Both the position numbers and the translations under genes were made by a program. From contig NW_026775408.1 of assembly GCF_030867095.1 (NCBI RefSeq), positions 1 through 64,000 of the forward strand: a DNA stretch of 64,000 nt. Reading direction: 5' to 3'. Origin of the DNA: Alligator mississippiensis (Eukaryota; Chordata; Crocodylia; Alligatoridae). The notes below the pieces were generated by a model. It was not told where the DNA came from and did no database searches. It saw only the letters and a list, made by a program, of their open reading frames with translations. This document shows, piece after piece, positions 25,001 through 34,866 of this stretch; the first letter of the stretch is position 1, and the number at the start of each line of letters is the position of its first letter.

Positions 25001-28000
25001 GTGCTTGCCTCCCCTGCCAACCCTTCTTTGCTGGAGCAGACAGCTTAGCCCAGCCCAGGGCTGGAGAGTGTGCTGGGATGCTGGGGGATTGTGATTTAAC
25101 TTGGACCAGGAAGGGGTCAGGGATGGAAGTTTCACAAATTGGTTTGACCCAAATCTGTTAAGTCTGATACTACATTCAACCAGGTTTCTCTTGAACAAGT
25201 TTTCGCCATTTTGGAACTGGTTTATGTGCACAGAACTTCTGTTCTGTTACAGGTTTAAATCAGTTTCTGATGACTTAAACTGGTTTATGTGTCACTTCTG
25301 TCACTAGTCTTGCTGGTGCTAGGTGGGTATAAATGTGAATGATATTCTAAACTGAACAATTCTCTTTTTCATTTTGCTGTTTGTATTTGGAGATGCTTGC
25401 AGTCACAGCAGATGGTCAGGGGAGAAGCTTTTCTATGCTGCTGGGTCTGGTTCTTCCCTTAGCAGAGAGTAACTTCTTCAACCTCTTGTGGCTTAATGCG
25501 GGTGAGCGGAAGAAGGCTGGATGCGTTCAGGAGAGGGGAGCCAAGTGGGTGGGTGTCTGCTTCTAAGTGAAGTGTGTGTCCTGATTCCTGCAGGACCGAG
25601 GAGCACAGAGCTCTCATGCCTGTGCTTGCTAACAGCTAACACTATTATGCAATAAAAAATGGTAGGTCATTACTTACACAAGGCCATTCTTGATTTCATG
25701 GCATTTTTGACAGTTTTGACTGCAGTTAAATAATATGTGGCCAATTGATTAGTCAGTTGATGTTATTTGGTCAATTAATCATAGTCATATAGCTCTCTCC
25801 CAGTGGCTGTATCTTTCCAACAGCATTCCCAGTTCTAAGGCATATTGGTCTCACTGAGCTTCAAGGAGAATTCCTGCAGCTGCTCCTCATAAAGCATGCT
25901 GGAAAGTGAATTGAGATAAAGGATTTTGTTTTAAACTTGACACTTTAAGATTTGGCTAGCTCAAGTCAGCACATGGAGGGAGTGGCCCTGTCCACACAGC
26001 TTCTGTGCCAAGTCAGGGTGGGGCGTTGAGATGCATATCCAAATGACTTGCTCTTACTCAGCAGATCTCAAATCCTGGAACTGGGGGGACATAGCTGTTT
26101 CAGCACCACTCTGAATATATGTTTCTGATCACTCTCAGGCTCCCTGTTCTTGTGCAAGCATCTAGGGCCACTCTAAGAAGGCTCAGATAATGAGGAGTGA
26201 GGGCTTGGCTGATGATTACACCCCAAGCTCTCAAGATGTGAGCTTACCGTGCCTCAGTTAGCTGGTCAGCAAATGAGGCATAAAAACATTCATTTCCTTT
26301 GGTGGAGTGCTTTGGCCTATAAAAGTTACCTGCTCATGAAGTATTCTCAGCATTTATGTTTGTTTTCTCTAACTTCCTTTATTTTTAGATTTATAATCTA
26401 TTCCCAGCCCTTGGATTTCTCCTGAAGGGCCACAAGGTTGTTCTTCAAAACAGAGATGAACTACATGCGTTTTCACAAGTTACCTTTATAGAACATCTCA
26501 GAAAACTGGACAGAAATGACCAGCGCAGTCTTATTGATGCTTTCCTCATAAGACAGCAGGAGGTAATGTCGTTGCAGTTTCTTCTGCCTTGCGTGTTTCC
26601 TTTTCAGACCTGATCGTAAAAGTTTAGGCAAAGCATGTACCTATCAAAGTAGCCAAACTTCACAAGTAGCTTGCTGCTGTTAGCCCTTTTTTAACCAAGG
26701 AGGGAACGTCTACATGTGCAATGAATTTGAAGTAGGTTTACTGCACACTAAAAATATTGCACAGTAAGTTTACTCGGGAGCACATTTAAAGGGCTGCTCC
26801 AACATGTAAGACATGGGAAGTCCCATTGACACTGAGCTATTTTTTAGCTGCTCATTGACATGGAGCAGCTCTTGAGAGCTGCTCTATTTAAAGTGCCGCC
26901 CCTCTACCGGGCATGTGTATAGGTGTCAATGGGATGACACTGATGGCAAGAACCATTAAAAAACAGCTCAGTGTCAATGGGACTTTCCATGTCTTATATG
27001 TTTTTTATTGTATCAAGGTTTAAGAGTTCAGCCTCTTGCAGGACTCAGGGCCTTGTTACCCATTGGACTTTGAGCTGAGAGCTGATCTAATTAAAACACC
27101 CACAGTGTCCTGTGCATTCAGCATCTCACATTTCAAAATGGTGGTGGGGGCACTTTAACTAAAGCTTGTTTGATGAGCGCTAGTTAAAGTGCCCCCACCA
27201 CCATTTTGAAAGGCGGGGACCCTGAATACACGAGATGCTGCAGCACCCTGGAGTATTCTGATTAGAACTCGATTAACTGAGTCTGCTCTGATGTGTTTTA
27301 ATTGGAATGCATCGGAGCATGTGTAAAAATGCCCAGTAATCTAGTGCTTCAATCTAAGCCCTTACATATATTCATGACTGGATGGGGTCAAGAGCTCAGA
27401 CCTTTGTAGACTAAACCTGGCACAGAAAAAATGTGTGCATTTCTCAGGGCATCTGATCAAAGCCTTCTTGGATTAAAGACTTTTTTCACACTTTTTATTA
27501 TATAGACCAGTGGTGACTAACCTGTGCCACAAGTGCCACTAGTAGTACAGGAAGCTGATGTGGCTGGCACATGATCCCTGCGTGCCAAGTTAAAGGGGGG
27601 GTGGAGGTGCTAGCAGTGGGAGTCAAGGGAGCACTCAGGGACAGTAAGGGAATCAAAGCAACGCTCAAGGGAGGGCAGAAATCAGAGTGGTGCTTGGGGA
27701 AAGGGAAGCCAGGTAGGGGAAGGCGATCAGTGTGGCAAATAGGGAGGGGACAGAAGTCAGGGGTAACTGCTGGCTTAAGGGTTTGGCTCCAAAGAAGCTG
27801 TGGGGTAGGTATTGCCAAATTCATTGTTGCCACGTTCTGGTGGCAATGGGATTTGCCGACACTGGGCGATGATTATTATACATTCACAAAGATTCATAGA
27901 CGTTTAGGGCTGGAAGGAACCTCGGGAGATTATCAGGTCCAGCTCCCCTGCTCTGGGCAAGGAAGACTGCCGGGGTCAAATAACCCCAGCAAGGTGTGTG

Positions 28001-31000
28001 TCCAGTCTCCTTTCGAAGATCTCCAGGGTAGGCGCCTGCACCACCCCCGCTGGGGGGCTATTCCAGAGTGGTCACTCGAACCATGACGTTTTTCCTTATA
28101 TCCAGTCTGAAACCTTCTTCTAGGAGTTTATAACCATTGCTCCTGGTTTTCCCCTGGGGTGCTTTGGTGAATAGTTGTTTGCCTAGCCCCTGATGCTCTC
28201 CCCTGATATATTTGTAAGCTGCTACCCAATTCCCCCAAAGTCTTTTCTTTTGCAGGCTGAACAGTCCCATATGTGTCAGCCTTTCTTTGCATGGCTTGCT
28301 CTTCAGGCCTTTAATCATATGAGTGGCTCTTTTCTAGACTCTCTCAAGCATCTCCTCATCCTTCTTGAAGTGCAGTGTCCGGAACTGGATGCAGTACTCC
28401 AGCTGCGGCCTCACCAATGCTGAGTAGAGCGGGAGAATAACTTCCTTAATTTTACTTGAGATGCAAGCTTGTTAAGTTACAGCTTCCCAGTCATGGCTGG
28501 TGAGAGAGATTTTGGGTGTCACTACTTCCTGCTGGTGGGGGAGCATCCCGCCTCCCCTTTTGGAAACAGGAAATGGAGAAATTCTGTATTTGAATTCTAA
28601 GCTCAATTCGTAAGTGTTGAAATAAATTTCTTGGAATGCAAAACTCTAGAGCTCTTGGTTCAGAGATGATACCTTATACTAGATCGACTAAGAAATTGCA
28701 AAAAAAACCAACCTTTTTCTGCAAGGTTTTGGGCGCACACACCTTTCTTTAGGCTGGACAAATCCAAGATAGTAATAATCCTCTTACTTAGAAAATAAAC
28801 TTAATTTTGCACAGGGGAACTTTGAGGCTGGAAGTCTGTTCCCTTGGGTCTGTGAGAGTCTTTTGTGTGAGTTGGTCTTTGATGTGCAGATAAGGCTGTT
28901 CTCATCCCTGGCGGCGTCGGGTGTCAGGAAGGCAGGGAGGCTCAACAAATCTTTCCTTCTTGTTCAGCATTGAAGCGTATATTTTCAAAATAATAATAAT
29001 ATAATAATAAAATATTCATACATTATTAGTATATATTATTAATAATACATAATGCCCATACTATTATATTATTAATAATATATAATATATTATTAATACT
29101 AATATGATAATAACATATTTCCAAAATAATAATGAGCTCTAGAAGTAAATTTCTAGAGTTCATGCTTCTGATTTATTTACACACAGGTAAATTGCAATTA
29201 TTATTACACTATTATTTTTTTCTATTAAGAAAGAAAATTCTCATAATTTGTGGGTACCCCCCGGGGTTGGGGACTCAGTACAACTGTACTCCCGTTCTTT
29301 CTGTCTCCCTCATGGGTTCTGTTTCTAATGGAGACCTTTGAGTCTTATTTTTTCCCTCCAGGAAGAAAATGACACAAATAGTTATTTCCAAGATGGCAAT
29401 CTGAAAGCCCTCATAACCAACTTGTTTACTGCTGGCTTGGAGACCACTTCCACCACGCTGCGCTGGGGCTTTCTGCTAATGATGAAGTACCCCGAAATTC
29501 AGCGTAAGTGCTTTTAGGAGAACAACAATGGTGCTCAGCACACTGCATATTGAATTGGGGAACCCCCAAACCAAGGTGCTAGTAGCTTGAGGAAAGATAG
29601 TGAGGCCCTTCAGTAGAGAGCCATCAACAACTCCATGTCCTCTATGGCTCATGTTGTAAATGAGTTAGGGTTTTTATTTTCCTGCAGCCAGATTTGGATC
29701 TCAGTGGGTGTGTCTACATGAGACACTAAATGCACAATAGATTAATTCTACTGCGCATTAGCACATCACGGCAAAAGCTGTGGTTCTGCACCTTTAGTTA
29801 ATACCTGTTATTACAGGTACTAAACTTAATGCACAGGAACCATGGCACATTAATACACGTGTAGACACGCCCAGTTACACCTATGTAAATATGGAGCTGT
29901 TGGGTTCTGGTCAATGGAAGTGCTTTCCTCTTGCAACTTTATAGAATTCAGTGTACCGACATCAGCACAGCTCTCCTGGGTTCAGGGCTGGTGCCCCTTA
30001 CTTGCTGAAGGAAAGGGTCAATGATGCACTGGATGATCCAGACTTTGGCTCTGTAACAGAATAAGTATTGCTGTTGTTATAAGAACATATAAGATAACAA
30101 AAGAACTGCAATTTATTGGGTGAGATGATAGGTCCATCTTACCCAGTATCCTGTATTACAGTGGCAGAGAGTGGATGCTAAAAGGGAGAGTGAACTGTGT
30201 ATGACCGCAGTTTCTTTTAGGGCTGTGTGAAGCTTTGGTCCCTAATTCAATACAACGGAGATTTGTCCTGATTCGGTGGCTGAATGTCTAAATCCAAATT
30301 GAATCAGAGGACCCTTTAATTTCTCCGAATCAAATCGGAACCCTCCGAATCAATATGGAGAGATTCAGAAGGATTCGGAGATTTGGACATACACACAGCT
30401 TTAAATGTTTTTCCTACATACCTCTAGGTAGCAGATGGTTCATGAACACCGTGATGCTGGGACACATGGAATGTCCCACAGAAGTGTGGGGGGCTCCCCA
30501 GTGCATTCGGCAGCAAACCCAGAAGTGAACCAGAAGCACTTCCGGTCCAATGCCGGGTCCACAGGGCAATGTGCTGGGGGGCTCCCTGGCACTGCCTGGC
30601 TCAGTGACTGGTGCCTCCTAGGTCTGGGGGGGGGTACCTATTGTCCCCCCACAGCCAACTGCCGAGCCAGAGGGTGTGGGGGGGGGGGGGCAGTGTGCTC
30701 CCCTGCAAACTTGGAAGTGAACTGGAAGTACATAGTATCTATATATAGTAATAGTATCTATATATATAAAGAAGATGATCAAAACATTTCATCTCTCTAA
30801 AAGCAATTTCAGTTTTAAATTTGATTTTAATTCTGTATTACATTACCATACATAAAAGTATATAAAAGTAAATGTGAAAAAGTCAAACAATTATTCATCA
30901 AAATGGAATATTTTTGCTCCAAAATGGTTAATGAAATAGATTTTTTCCAAAACAATGTGAGCTGCTCATTTCAATTTAATCAAAAAATTCCTTTCAATTT

Positions 31001-34000
31001 AACATTTTTGCTATATAAGAACACAAAGGACAGTCATTTCAACATAAAAAATACATTTTTTTTCTGAAAAGGCTGACATTGGATGTTCATTAGAATTGGT
31101 TTCTAGTTTTCTTCTAAAGCAACATTATAGCAAACTCAAAAGGAATTTGTGAACCGTTCTGATTTTGACAGAACTTTATAATCTAGAATACCGAGAGTCC
31201 ATCAGAGTCCCTCTCTTCAGCTTGAGTTAAATGGCTGCATATTATTATTTGGCAATTTAATGAAGTGAGTGGGTTATCTATGTGTCTTCAGAAGCTCTCC
31301 ATTCAATTGTGATAGTCCTGAGCAAATACAATAAGGTCAGTACCCCATTATTTTTGGAAGTACAGAAATTTCTGAGAGTTGTCTGTATGGTTGCAATGTA
31401 ATTTCATGTATTCCATAGCAGAAACATACAGCATTTCTTTGGGATCAGTGAATTCAGGTCTCCTCCTTTAACATTTACAAATGTTTGCAGAAAAAGTCCA
31501 GGAGGAGATCGAGAGAGTCCTAGGATCAAACCCTCCACGTATAGAACATCGTAGTAAGATGCCCTACACAGATGCAGTTGTTCATGAAATTCAGAGGTTT
31601 TCTAACATCCTGCCAATGGACTTGCCTCATGAGACTACAATGGATGTAACTTTAAAGGGCTACTTTATCCCAAAGGTGAGCTGCCAGCAGCACTGCTTTG
31701 CTTCTCTTTTCTTATTGTCTTTATTTTTCTTAGCTGTAAACCCTCTGGAGTCCTGGCTCAGTTAGTTCTTGTTAAATCAGACTGGATCAGATGTCCTATG
31801 GCAGTATTGACGGGATTTATTGCTGTACTTTTTAACTCCTATTACCGTAGGAGTGATCAAATGACCATATTCCTCTATGGGATAACTCCACAAATTTGAT
31901 TTCCAGGGAACTTACATCATCCCCCTGCTGGCCTCTGTGTTGCAAGACAAATCTCAGTGGGAGAAGCCAGATGCTTTCTATCCTGAGCATTTTCTTGATG
32001 CTGAAGGAAAGTTTGTGAAGAAGGAGGCCTTCATGCCTTTTTCAGCAGGTACTGTCTGTTTTCTATTTATTGCTGGGAGGGAAAGATGACTAAGAGTCAG
32101 GAGATTATAACCTCATCCAGTGGCTCTGGCTATGTCAAAGCCTAACATTTCCCTAACTGTCCCTTGCTTGGGACAGGTCCATGTTGGATTCAGTATCCCC
32201 CCATCAATGTAAGGGGGTGTGGTGATGAAGAGGTTAATACGTCTTGTTATAACTAGAGAGGTATGTGTACGTGCAACTCACTCTGCACTCCTGCCATAGG
32301 CTGCCCCTTTGCTGACCTCACTCTGCACTCCTGCCATAGGCTGCCCCTCTGTTGACCTCACTCTGCACTCCTGCCATAGGCTGCCCCTTTGCTGACTTTA
32401 CTCTCCACTCCTGCCATAGGCTGCCCTTCTGTTGACCTCACTCTGCACTCCTGCCATAAGCTGCCCCTCTGCTGAAACCAGCTGTTCTTAGAACTGGTGG
32501 TTCAGGCTCAGGAGTCAGAGGTGGAGAAGCGTGGTCCTTGCCACATTGCCCAGTCATGTACCATTGGCTATGAAAACTGGTATCCTCTGCTCAGCTAGTC
32601 CAATGGGCTGCTAGACTTGAGCAGACCTTTGTCCATGATCCTAAATGGAACACTATGATGTCCCTAATGGCAAGAATATATATAAATTGTGTTTTATTGG
32701 GCATATGTTGGGCATACATTGTTGAATTGGGTATATATTAGGCATATGTCTAGGAGTGCCCATCTGGCACAATGTATTGTGTGGTCCTATTTTAAGGAGA
32801 GCATGGGACAAAATCAATTCTTATTGATAAGATCTGTCCAAACTTAAAGCTTTATGAGGCTATCCATAAATCAGGTGAAAGTAGTGCAAATCATGCCAGC
32901 TTGCTTGTTAGATAGAGTTTCTCAGAGTTTCAGGGCATCTGTTTTCAGTGACTAGCACTGCTGGTTTCCTGAGGGCAGTTTAAAATGTTGTTTTGACTAG
33001 CCCTGAACAAAAAAATCTGGTTTACAAAGATTTTGAAAGCAGATTCATCATATGGAAATAGATGCACGTTTTTTTTTGTTTTTTTTTTTGATGGTCTCTA
33101 TAAAACTCAGTTGAAATTTTTCATTTTTAAATACTGTGATTGTTCCGATAGGAAATTTCTGACATATAGGGCAAATCTACATGTGCTATTAATGCTATAA
33201 AAGCTTACTGTGCAGTAAAATACTGAGCAGAAAGCCTTCCCTGGGAGCATGTCTACACATGCTTCCTATTGGGAGCAGCCTGGTACAGGGCTGCTCCTAC
33301 CCTGCCTACAGCAGTTGGGGGAGCTCCAGGCCCTGGGGTGCTAGCCTGGGGGTTGGCAGAGAGCATGTGGCCGCTCTCGATATGCATGGGGCCTATTTGG
33401 GTAGGGAATGGCTGGAAGCTGCCCTAGAAGTGGGACAGCTCTTGGCCTCTTGCTGTGCAGGGAAGCAGAGAGCTCCCCAGTCCTGGTTCTGCTCTGCTCC
33501 TGGCTCCTGTGGGGAGCAGGGAGCTGAGCAATGCCAGTATAGGGGGAGTTGGGCAGAGAGCTACCCCGTCCTACTGCTGCTTGGCTCCTGGGGGTTGCTG
33601 GGAGCTGAGCAGCACCATGACTGGGGGAGCTCCCTGTCCCCTATGGTCCCCTAGGGGCAGGAGCAAATTTGCCCCCAGTCAGCATCTAAACATGTGCTAC
33701 CATGTAGTATCTATTGCACAGCTAGTTTACTACTTGTATGTACAGGTAGTAGCTAACTGCTCAACAGACTAAGTTACTGCATGGTAAATGGTGTACATGT
33801 GTAGATGCTGATGCTTTCCTGCACAGTAGATTAGTCTACTACACAGTAAAGTATCTCATGTAGACACACCCACAGAGTTGGATGCTTGATTTCACAAATG
33901 CACTTTAAAAATGTGACTAATTTGCTCAATCCAAGAATAACATCAATGATCAAAGATAAGTCCATTTGACCTAACAGCTATTTCTGCAGCAAACGGCCCA

Positions 34001-34866
34001 CAGCAGAGTGATATGGCCAGGCCCATAGCCAATCATCTTTAACTTCTCCAGGCTAAATGACCATCAGGGCTCCTGGTTTTCTCTGATAAAAAAACCCCAT
34101 TTTTTTAAATGAAAAAAGTAACACAAACCCCACATTTTCCCATGAAAATGAAATGCTACACACACGCACACGCACGTGTGTGTGTGGATAGTACTGTTTT
34201 ATTTTAATCATGGAAAAATGTGGATTTTGGGTTACTTTTTTAAATTTGAAAATTGGGGATTTTTTATTTTATTTGAGAAAACCAGGATCCCTGATGACCA
34301 TGGACTCATTTACAGCTGGGTCACCTGGGAGAACAGAGACTGTGTAAGTATTTAAGAATGGGTTAGATACGTACTGGACTGGGCTGGTTTGGTCGGGGGT
34401 TGGATAAGATGACCTCCTGAAGGCCCATCTAGCTCTACTGTTCCATGATGATATGGCTCCAGAGCACGGCTTGGACATATAGCTCTGAAAAAGTAGGAGA
34501 ACACCTTAATTTCTCTGATGTCTCACCTCTCATCCCTTGATACCTGACATAGATGTTTATGCTCTGAATTAACATCAGTTAAGTGAGAGGAGAAGCTGGC
34601 CTGTGGCATTCATTTCTCTTTCGTGTTAAAGAAGCAGCTGCTTTCAGCGTGCCCTGGTGTTTGTGTGTTTCCTTGCAGGCCGGAGGATGTGTGCAGGTGA
34701 GACTCTTGCCAAAATGGAGCTCTTCCTCTTCTTCGCAAGCCTCCTGCAGAGGTTCACGTTCCAGCCTGCCCCTGGCGTTTCCCGCTTAGACCTGGACCTC
34801 ACCCCTGCAGTCGGGTTTACCACACCCCCAATGCCCCATGAGATCTGTGCAGTGCCCCGGTCCTAG
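15881..34866 (+). CDS. Cytochrome P450 family 2 gene, nine coding exons, intact (CYP2AC-like by location)
   Basis: A microsomal haem monooxygenase of the CYP2 family; its substrate cannot be told from sequence. The nine exons are 15881-16069, 17962-18124, 21097-21246, 23517-23677, 26389-26562, 29362-29503, 31491-31675, 31907-32048 and 34679-34866. All introns are GT-AG, the phases join in frame, and the total is 497 aa, normal for CYP2. Visible in the protein are an N-terminal membrane anchor (about residues 9-27), a proline-rich hinge [12 protein letters not shown] (37-48), the I-helix AGLETT (303-308), the ExxR motif EIQR (359-362) and the haem loop [10 protein letters not shown] with Cys440. 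No stop or frameshift is seen, so it looks functional. Subfamily: the CENPQ gene downstream matches the mammalian CYP2AC neighbourhood, but CYP2K-like naming is also possible. Confidence 0.95.
16070..17961 (+). other. CYP2 intron 1
   Basis: 1.9 kb, AT-rich and mostly unique-looking. It contains the perfect inverted repeat at 17558-17644. Confidence 0.85.
17558..17644. repeat. Perfect 34-bp inverted repeat in CYP2 intron 1
   Basis: Arms 17558-17591 and 17611-17644 are exact reverse complements with a 19-base spacer. No transposon ends or target duplication are evident around it. Confidence 0.92.
17962..18124 (+). CDS. CYP2 gene, exon 2
   Basis: 163 bp, the standard CYP2 exon-2 length. It codes LSKTYGPVV... 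through ADAFAERP, the conserved B-helix region, and ends in phase 1 before GTGACT. The acceptor follows a T-rich tract ending AAG. Confidence 0.95.
18690..18845. repeat. GTGTGGG-type minisatellite, left part
   Basis: Irregular repeats of GTGTGGG and GGTGTGG units. The same type of sequence resumes at 20101 after the CR1, so the LINE appears to have landed in this array. Confidence 0.8.
18846..20100 (-). mobile_element. Young CR1 LINE, 5'-truncated, nested in the hAT element
   Basis: The 3' end TAGATTCATAGATG is at the left. The - strand frame is open from about 20100 to 18930 across the reverse transcriptase from [14 protein letters not shown] through FADDTKLWG to the normal C terminus YLAGVI. 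An apparently longer frame reaching 20438 is read-through into the flanking GT-rich repeat and is not LINE protein. Confidence 0.93.
20101..20510. repeat. GT minisatellite then GC-rich tandem array
   Basis: 20101-20215 continues the GTGTGGG array. 20219-20510 has about three and a half diverged copies of a roughly 75-83 bp unit with the recurring words CCCCATGTGG, GCAGC and GCCCCATAGC. Confidence 0.65.
20892..21096 (+). other. End of CYP2 intron 2
   Basis: Unremarkable intronic sequence with a good pyrimidine tract before exon 3. Confidence 0.7.
21097..21246 (+). CDS. CYP2 gene, exon 3
   Basis: 150 bp, the standard CYP2 exon-3 length. It codes the C-helix motif WKVMRRFAL, whose Trp and Arg normally contact the haem propionates, then [10 protein letters not shown]. 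It starts after TTCACTTCAG and ends in phase 1. Confidence 0.95.
21247..23516 (+). other. CYP2 intron 3
   Basis: 2.3 kb. It holds the MITE at 22369-22709 and an otherwise unassigned sequence. Confidence 0.85.
22369..22709. mobile_element. PIF/Harbinger-type MITE with CCA target duplication
   Basis: 341 bp opening GGGCACTTACACACATGC and closing GTGTAAAAATGCCC, flanked by CCA at both ends (22366-22368 and 22710-22712). A strong internal inverted repeat is centred near 22550 (ATTTTCTCA / TGAGAAAAT). Same family as 1489. Confidence 0.75.
23517..23677 (+). CDS. CYP2 gene, exon 4
   Basis: 161 bp, the standard CYP2 exon-4 length. It codes GKPFDP, then the E-helix region [18 protein letters not shown], and ends at a whole codon before GTAAAT. 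Confidence 0.95.
23678..26388 (+). other. CYP2 intron 4
   Basis: 2.7 kb. It contains a GT/GC dinucleotide run at 23953-23984, the hAT MITE at 24592 and a probable larger element around 24414-25310 with inverted AAACTGGTTTATGTG / AACTAAAC-type segments. Confidence 0.8.
24592..24682. mobile_element. Miniature hAT element, 91 bp
   Basis: Perfect 13-bp terminal inverted repeats CAGTGTTGCCAAG and CTTGGCAACACTG. The flanking 8-mers AGCATGGC and AGCACAGC agree at six of eight bases, consistent with an aged hAT target duplication. Confidence 0.75.
26389..26562 (+). CDS. CYP2 gene, exon 5
   Basis: 174 bp, one codon shorter than the usual 177. It codes [15 protein letters not shown] (F-G region) through [11 protein letters not shown], which corresponds to the D-x-L/F segment common in CYP2 proteins. 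Donor GTAATG. Confidence 0.94.
26812..27000. mobile_element. Palindromic MITE-like element
   Basis: Inverted arms of about 43 bases (26814-26857 and 26957-27000), both containing GTCCCATTGACACTGAGCT or its complement, separated by about 100 bases. The left side opens with the CGTCTACATGTGC motif at about 26708 seen in other MITEs here. Confidence 0.65.
27060..27334. mobile_element. MITE with a perfect 30-bp internal inverted repeat
   Basis: Arms 27131-27160 and 27182-27211 are exact reverse complements. The right end GCATGTGTAAAAATGCCC matches the family at 1489 and 22369. The left border is not fixed. Confidence 0.7.
27509..27860. mobile_element. Possible hAT-type fragment
   Basis: Opens CCAGTGGTGACTAACCTGTG and has CGACACTGG at the far side, like hAT termini, but no matching flanks were found. 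Confidence 0.35.
27892..28470 (-). mobile_element. CR1 LINE 3' fragment, moderately old
   Basis: The left edge has GATTCATAGACGTTTAGGGC. The - strand translation has [21 protein letters not shown]-type sequence and [13 protein letters not shown], the CR1 C terminus. It has frame breaks near both ends. Confidence 0.88.
28980..29120. repeat. AT-rich TAA/TTA simple repeat
   Basis: Irregular runs of ATAATA and TATTAT over about 140 bases. Confidence 0.85.
29362..29503 (+). CDS. CYP2 gene, exon 6 (I-helix)
   Basis: 142 bp, the standard CYP2 length. It carries the oxygen-activation motif [12 protein letters not shown]. Acceptor CCTCCAG, donor GTAAGT, phase 1 end. Confidence 0.96.
29706..29872. 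mobile_element. PIF/Harbinger-type MITE with AGT target duplication
   Basis: 167 bp with ends GGGTGTGTCTACATG and ACGTGTAGACACGCCC, flanked by AGT on both sides. The inner AT-rich part is imperfectly palindromic. Confidence 0.75.
30222..30405. mobile_element. Short member of the GATTCGG foldback family
   Basis: Opens TTTAGGGCTGTGTGAAGC and closes near CACACAGCTTTAAA, with several GATTCGG/CCGAATC words in between. It shares ends and words with the large foldback element at 48081. Confidence 0.6.
31491..31675 (+). CDS. CYP2 gene, exon 7 (K-helix)
   Basis: 185 bp, one codon short of the common 188. It codes [12 protein letters not shown], then [14 protein letters not shown] containing the invariant ExxR pair, and ends at GYFIPK before GTGAGC. 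Confidence 0.96.
31907..32048 (+). CDS. CYP2 gene, exon 8
   Basis: 142 bp, the standard length. It codes [14 protein letters not shown] and the meander [11 protein letters not shown], ending in the PFSA that leads into the haem loop. The donor GTACTG is weaker than the others. The intron before it is only about 230 bp. Confidence 0.95.
32279..32476. repeat. 40-bp minisatellite, five copies
   Basis: Units start at 32279, 32319, 32359, 32399 and 32439 (last one partial), each with CACTCTGCACTCCTGCCATA. Copies differ at only a few bases, with a CTTT/CTCT alternation between units. Confidence 0.92.
33169..33871. mobile_element. Long MITE with GC-rich centre
   Basis: 703 bp opening GGGCAAATCTACATG and closing CATGTAGACACACCC. 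The flanks ATA and ACA match at two of three bases. The centre repeats GGGAGCTGAGCA-type words, and a GCATGTCTACACATGC motif at 33247 suggests a second terminus inside. Confidence 0.55.
34065..34293. mobile_element. hAT MITE with perfect 8-bp target duplication
   Basis: 229 bp with long inverted ends (CAGGGCTCCTGGTTTTCTC at the left, GAGAAAACCAGGATCCCTG at the right), flanked by ATGACCAT at 34057-34064 and 34294-34301. The whole element is near-palindromic around a CA/GT core. Confidence 0.88.
34340..34450 (+). mobile_element. CR1 3' tail
   Basis: Reads [18 protein letters not shown], then ATGACCTCCTGAAGGC and CCATGATG, the usual end of CR1 ORF2 and 3'UTR. Only this short piece remains. Confidence 0.6.
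34679..34866 (+). CDS. CYP2 gene, exon 9 (haem loop and C terminus)
   Basis: Completes the haem-binding loop GRRMCAGE with the axial cysteine, then the L-helix AKMELFLFF and the C terminus ending ICAVPRS before TAG. The 188-bp coding length equals that of the inverted copy at 46112-46299. No canonical AATAAA is seen within the next 1 kb, so the transcript end is not placed. Confidence 0.95.

Larger units (their letters stand above)
26563..29361 (+). other. CYP2 intron 5
   Basis: 2.8 kb. It holds two palindromic elements, a CR1 3' fragment and an AT-rich trinucleotide stretch (28980-29120). Confidence 0.85.
29504..31490 (+). other. CYP2 intron 6
   Basis: 2.0 kb. It holds the MITE at 29706, an old interspersed repeat near 30070-30190 (GGTCCATCTTACCCAGTATCC), a GATTCRG-rich element at 30222 and AT-rich sequence. 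Confidence 0.85.
32049..34678 (+). other. CYP2 intron 8
   Basis: 2.6 kb, almost entirely repeats: a 40-bp minisatellite, a 700-bp MITE, a 229-bp hAT MITE and a CR1 tail. Confidence 0.85.

Noticed and set aside
33259-33772. Open frames in the GC-rich centre of the 33-kb MITE as a gene
   Set aside because: Low-complexity, no exon structure, and enclosed by MITE ends within CYP2 intron 8.
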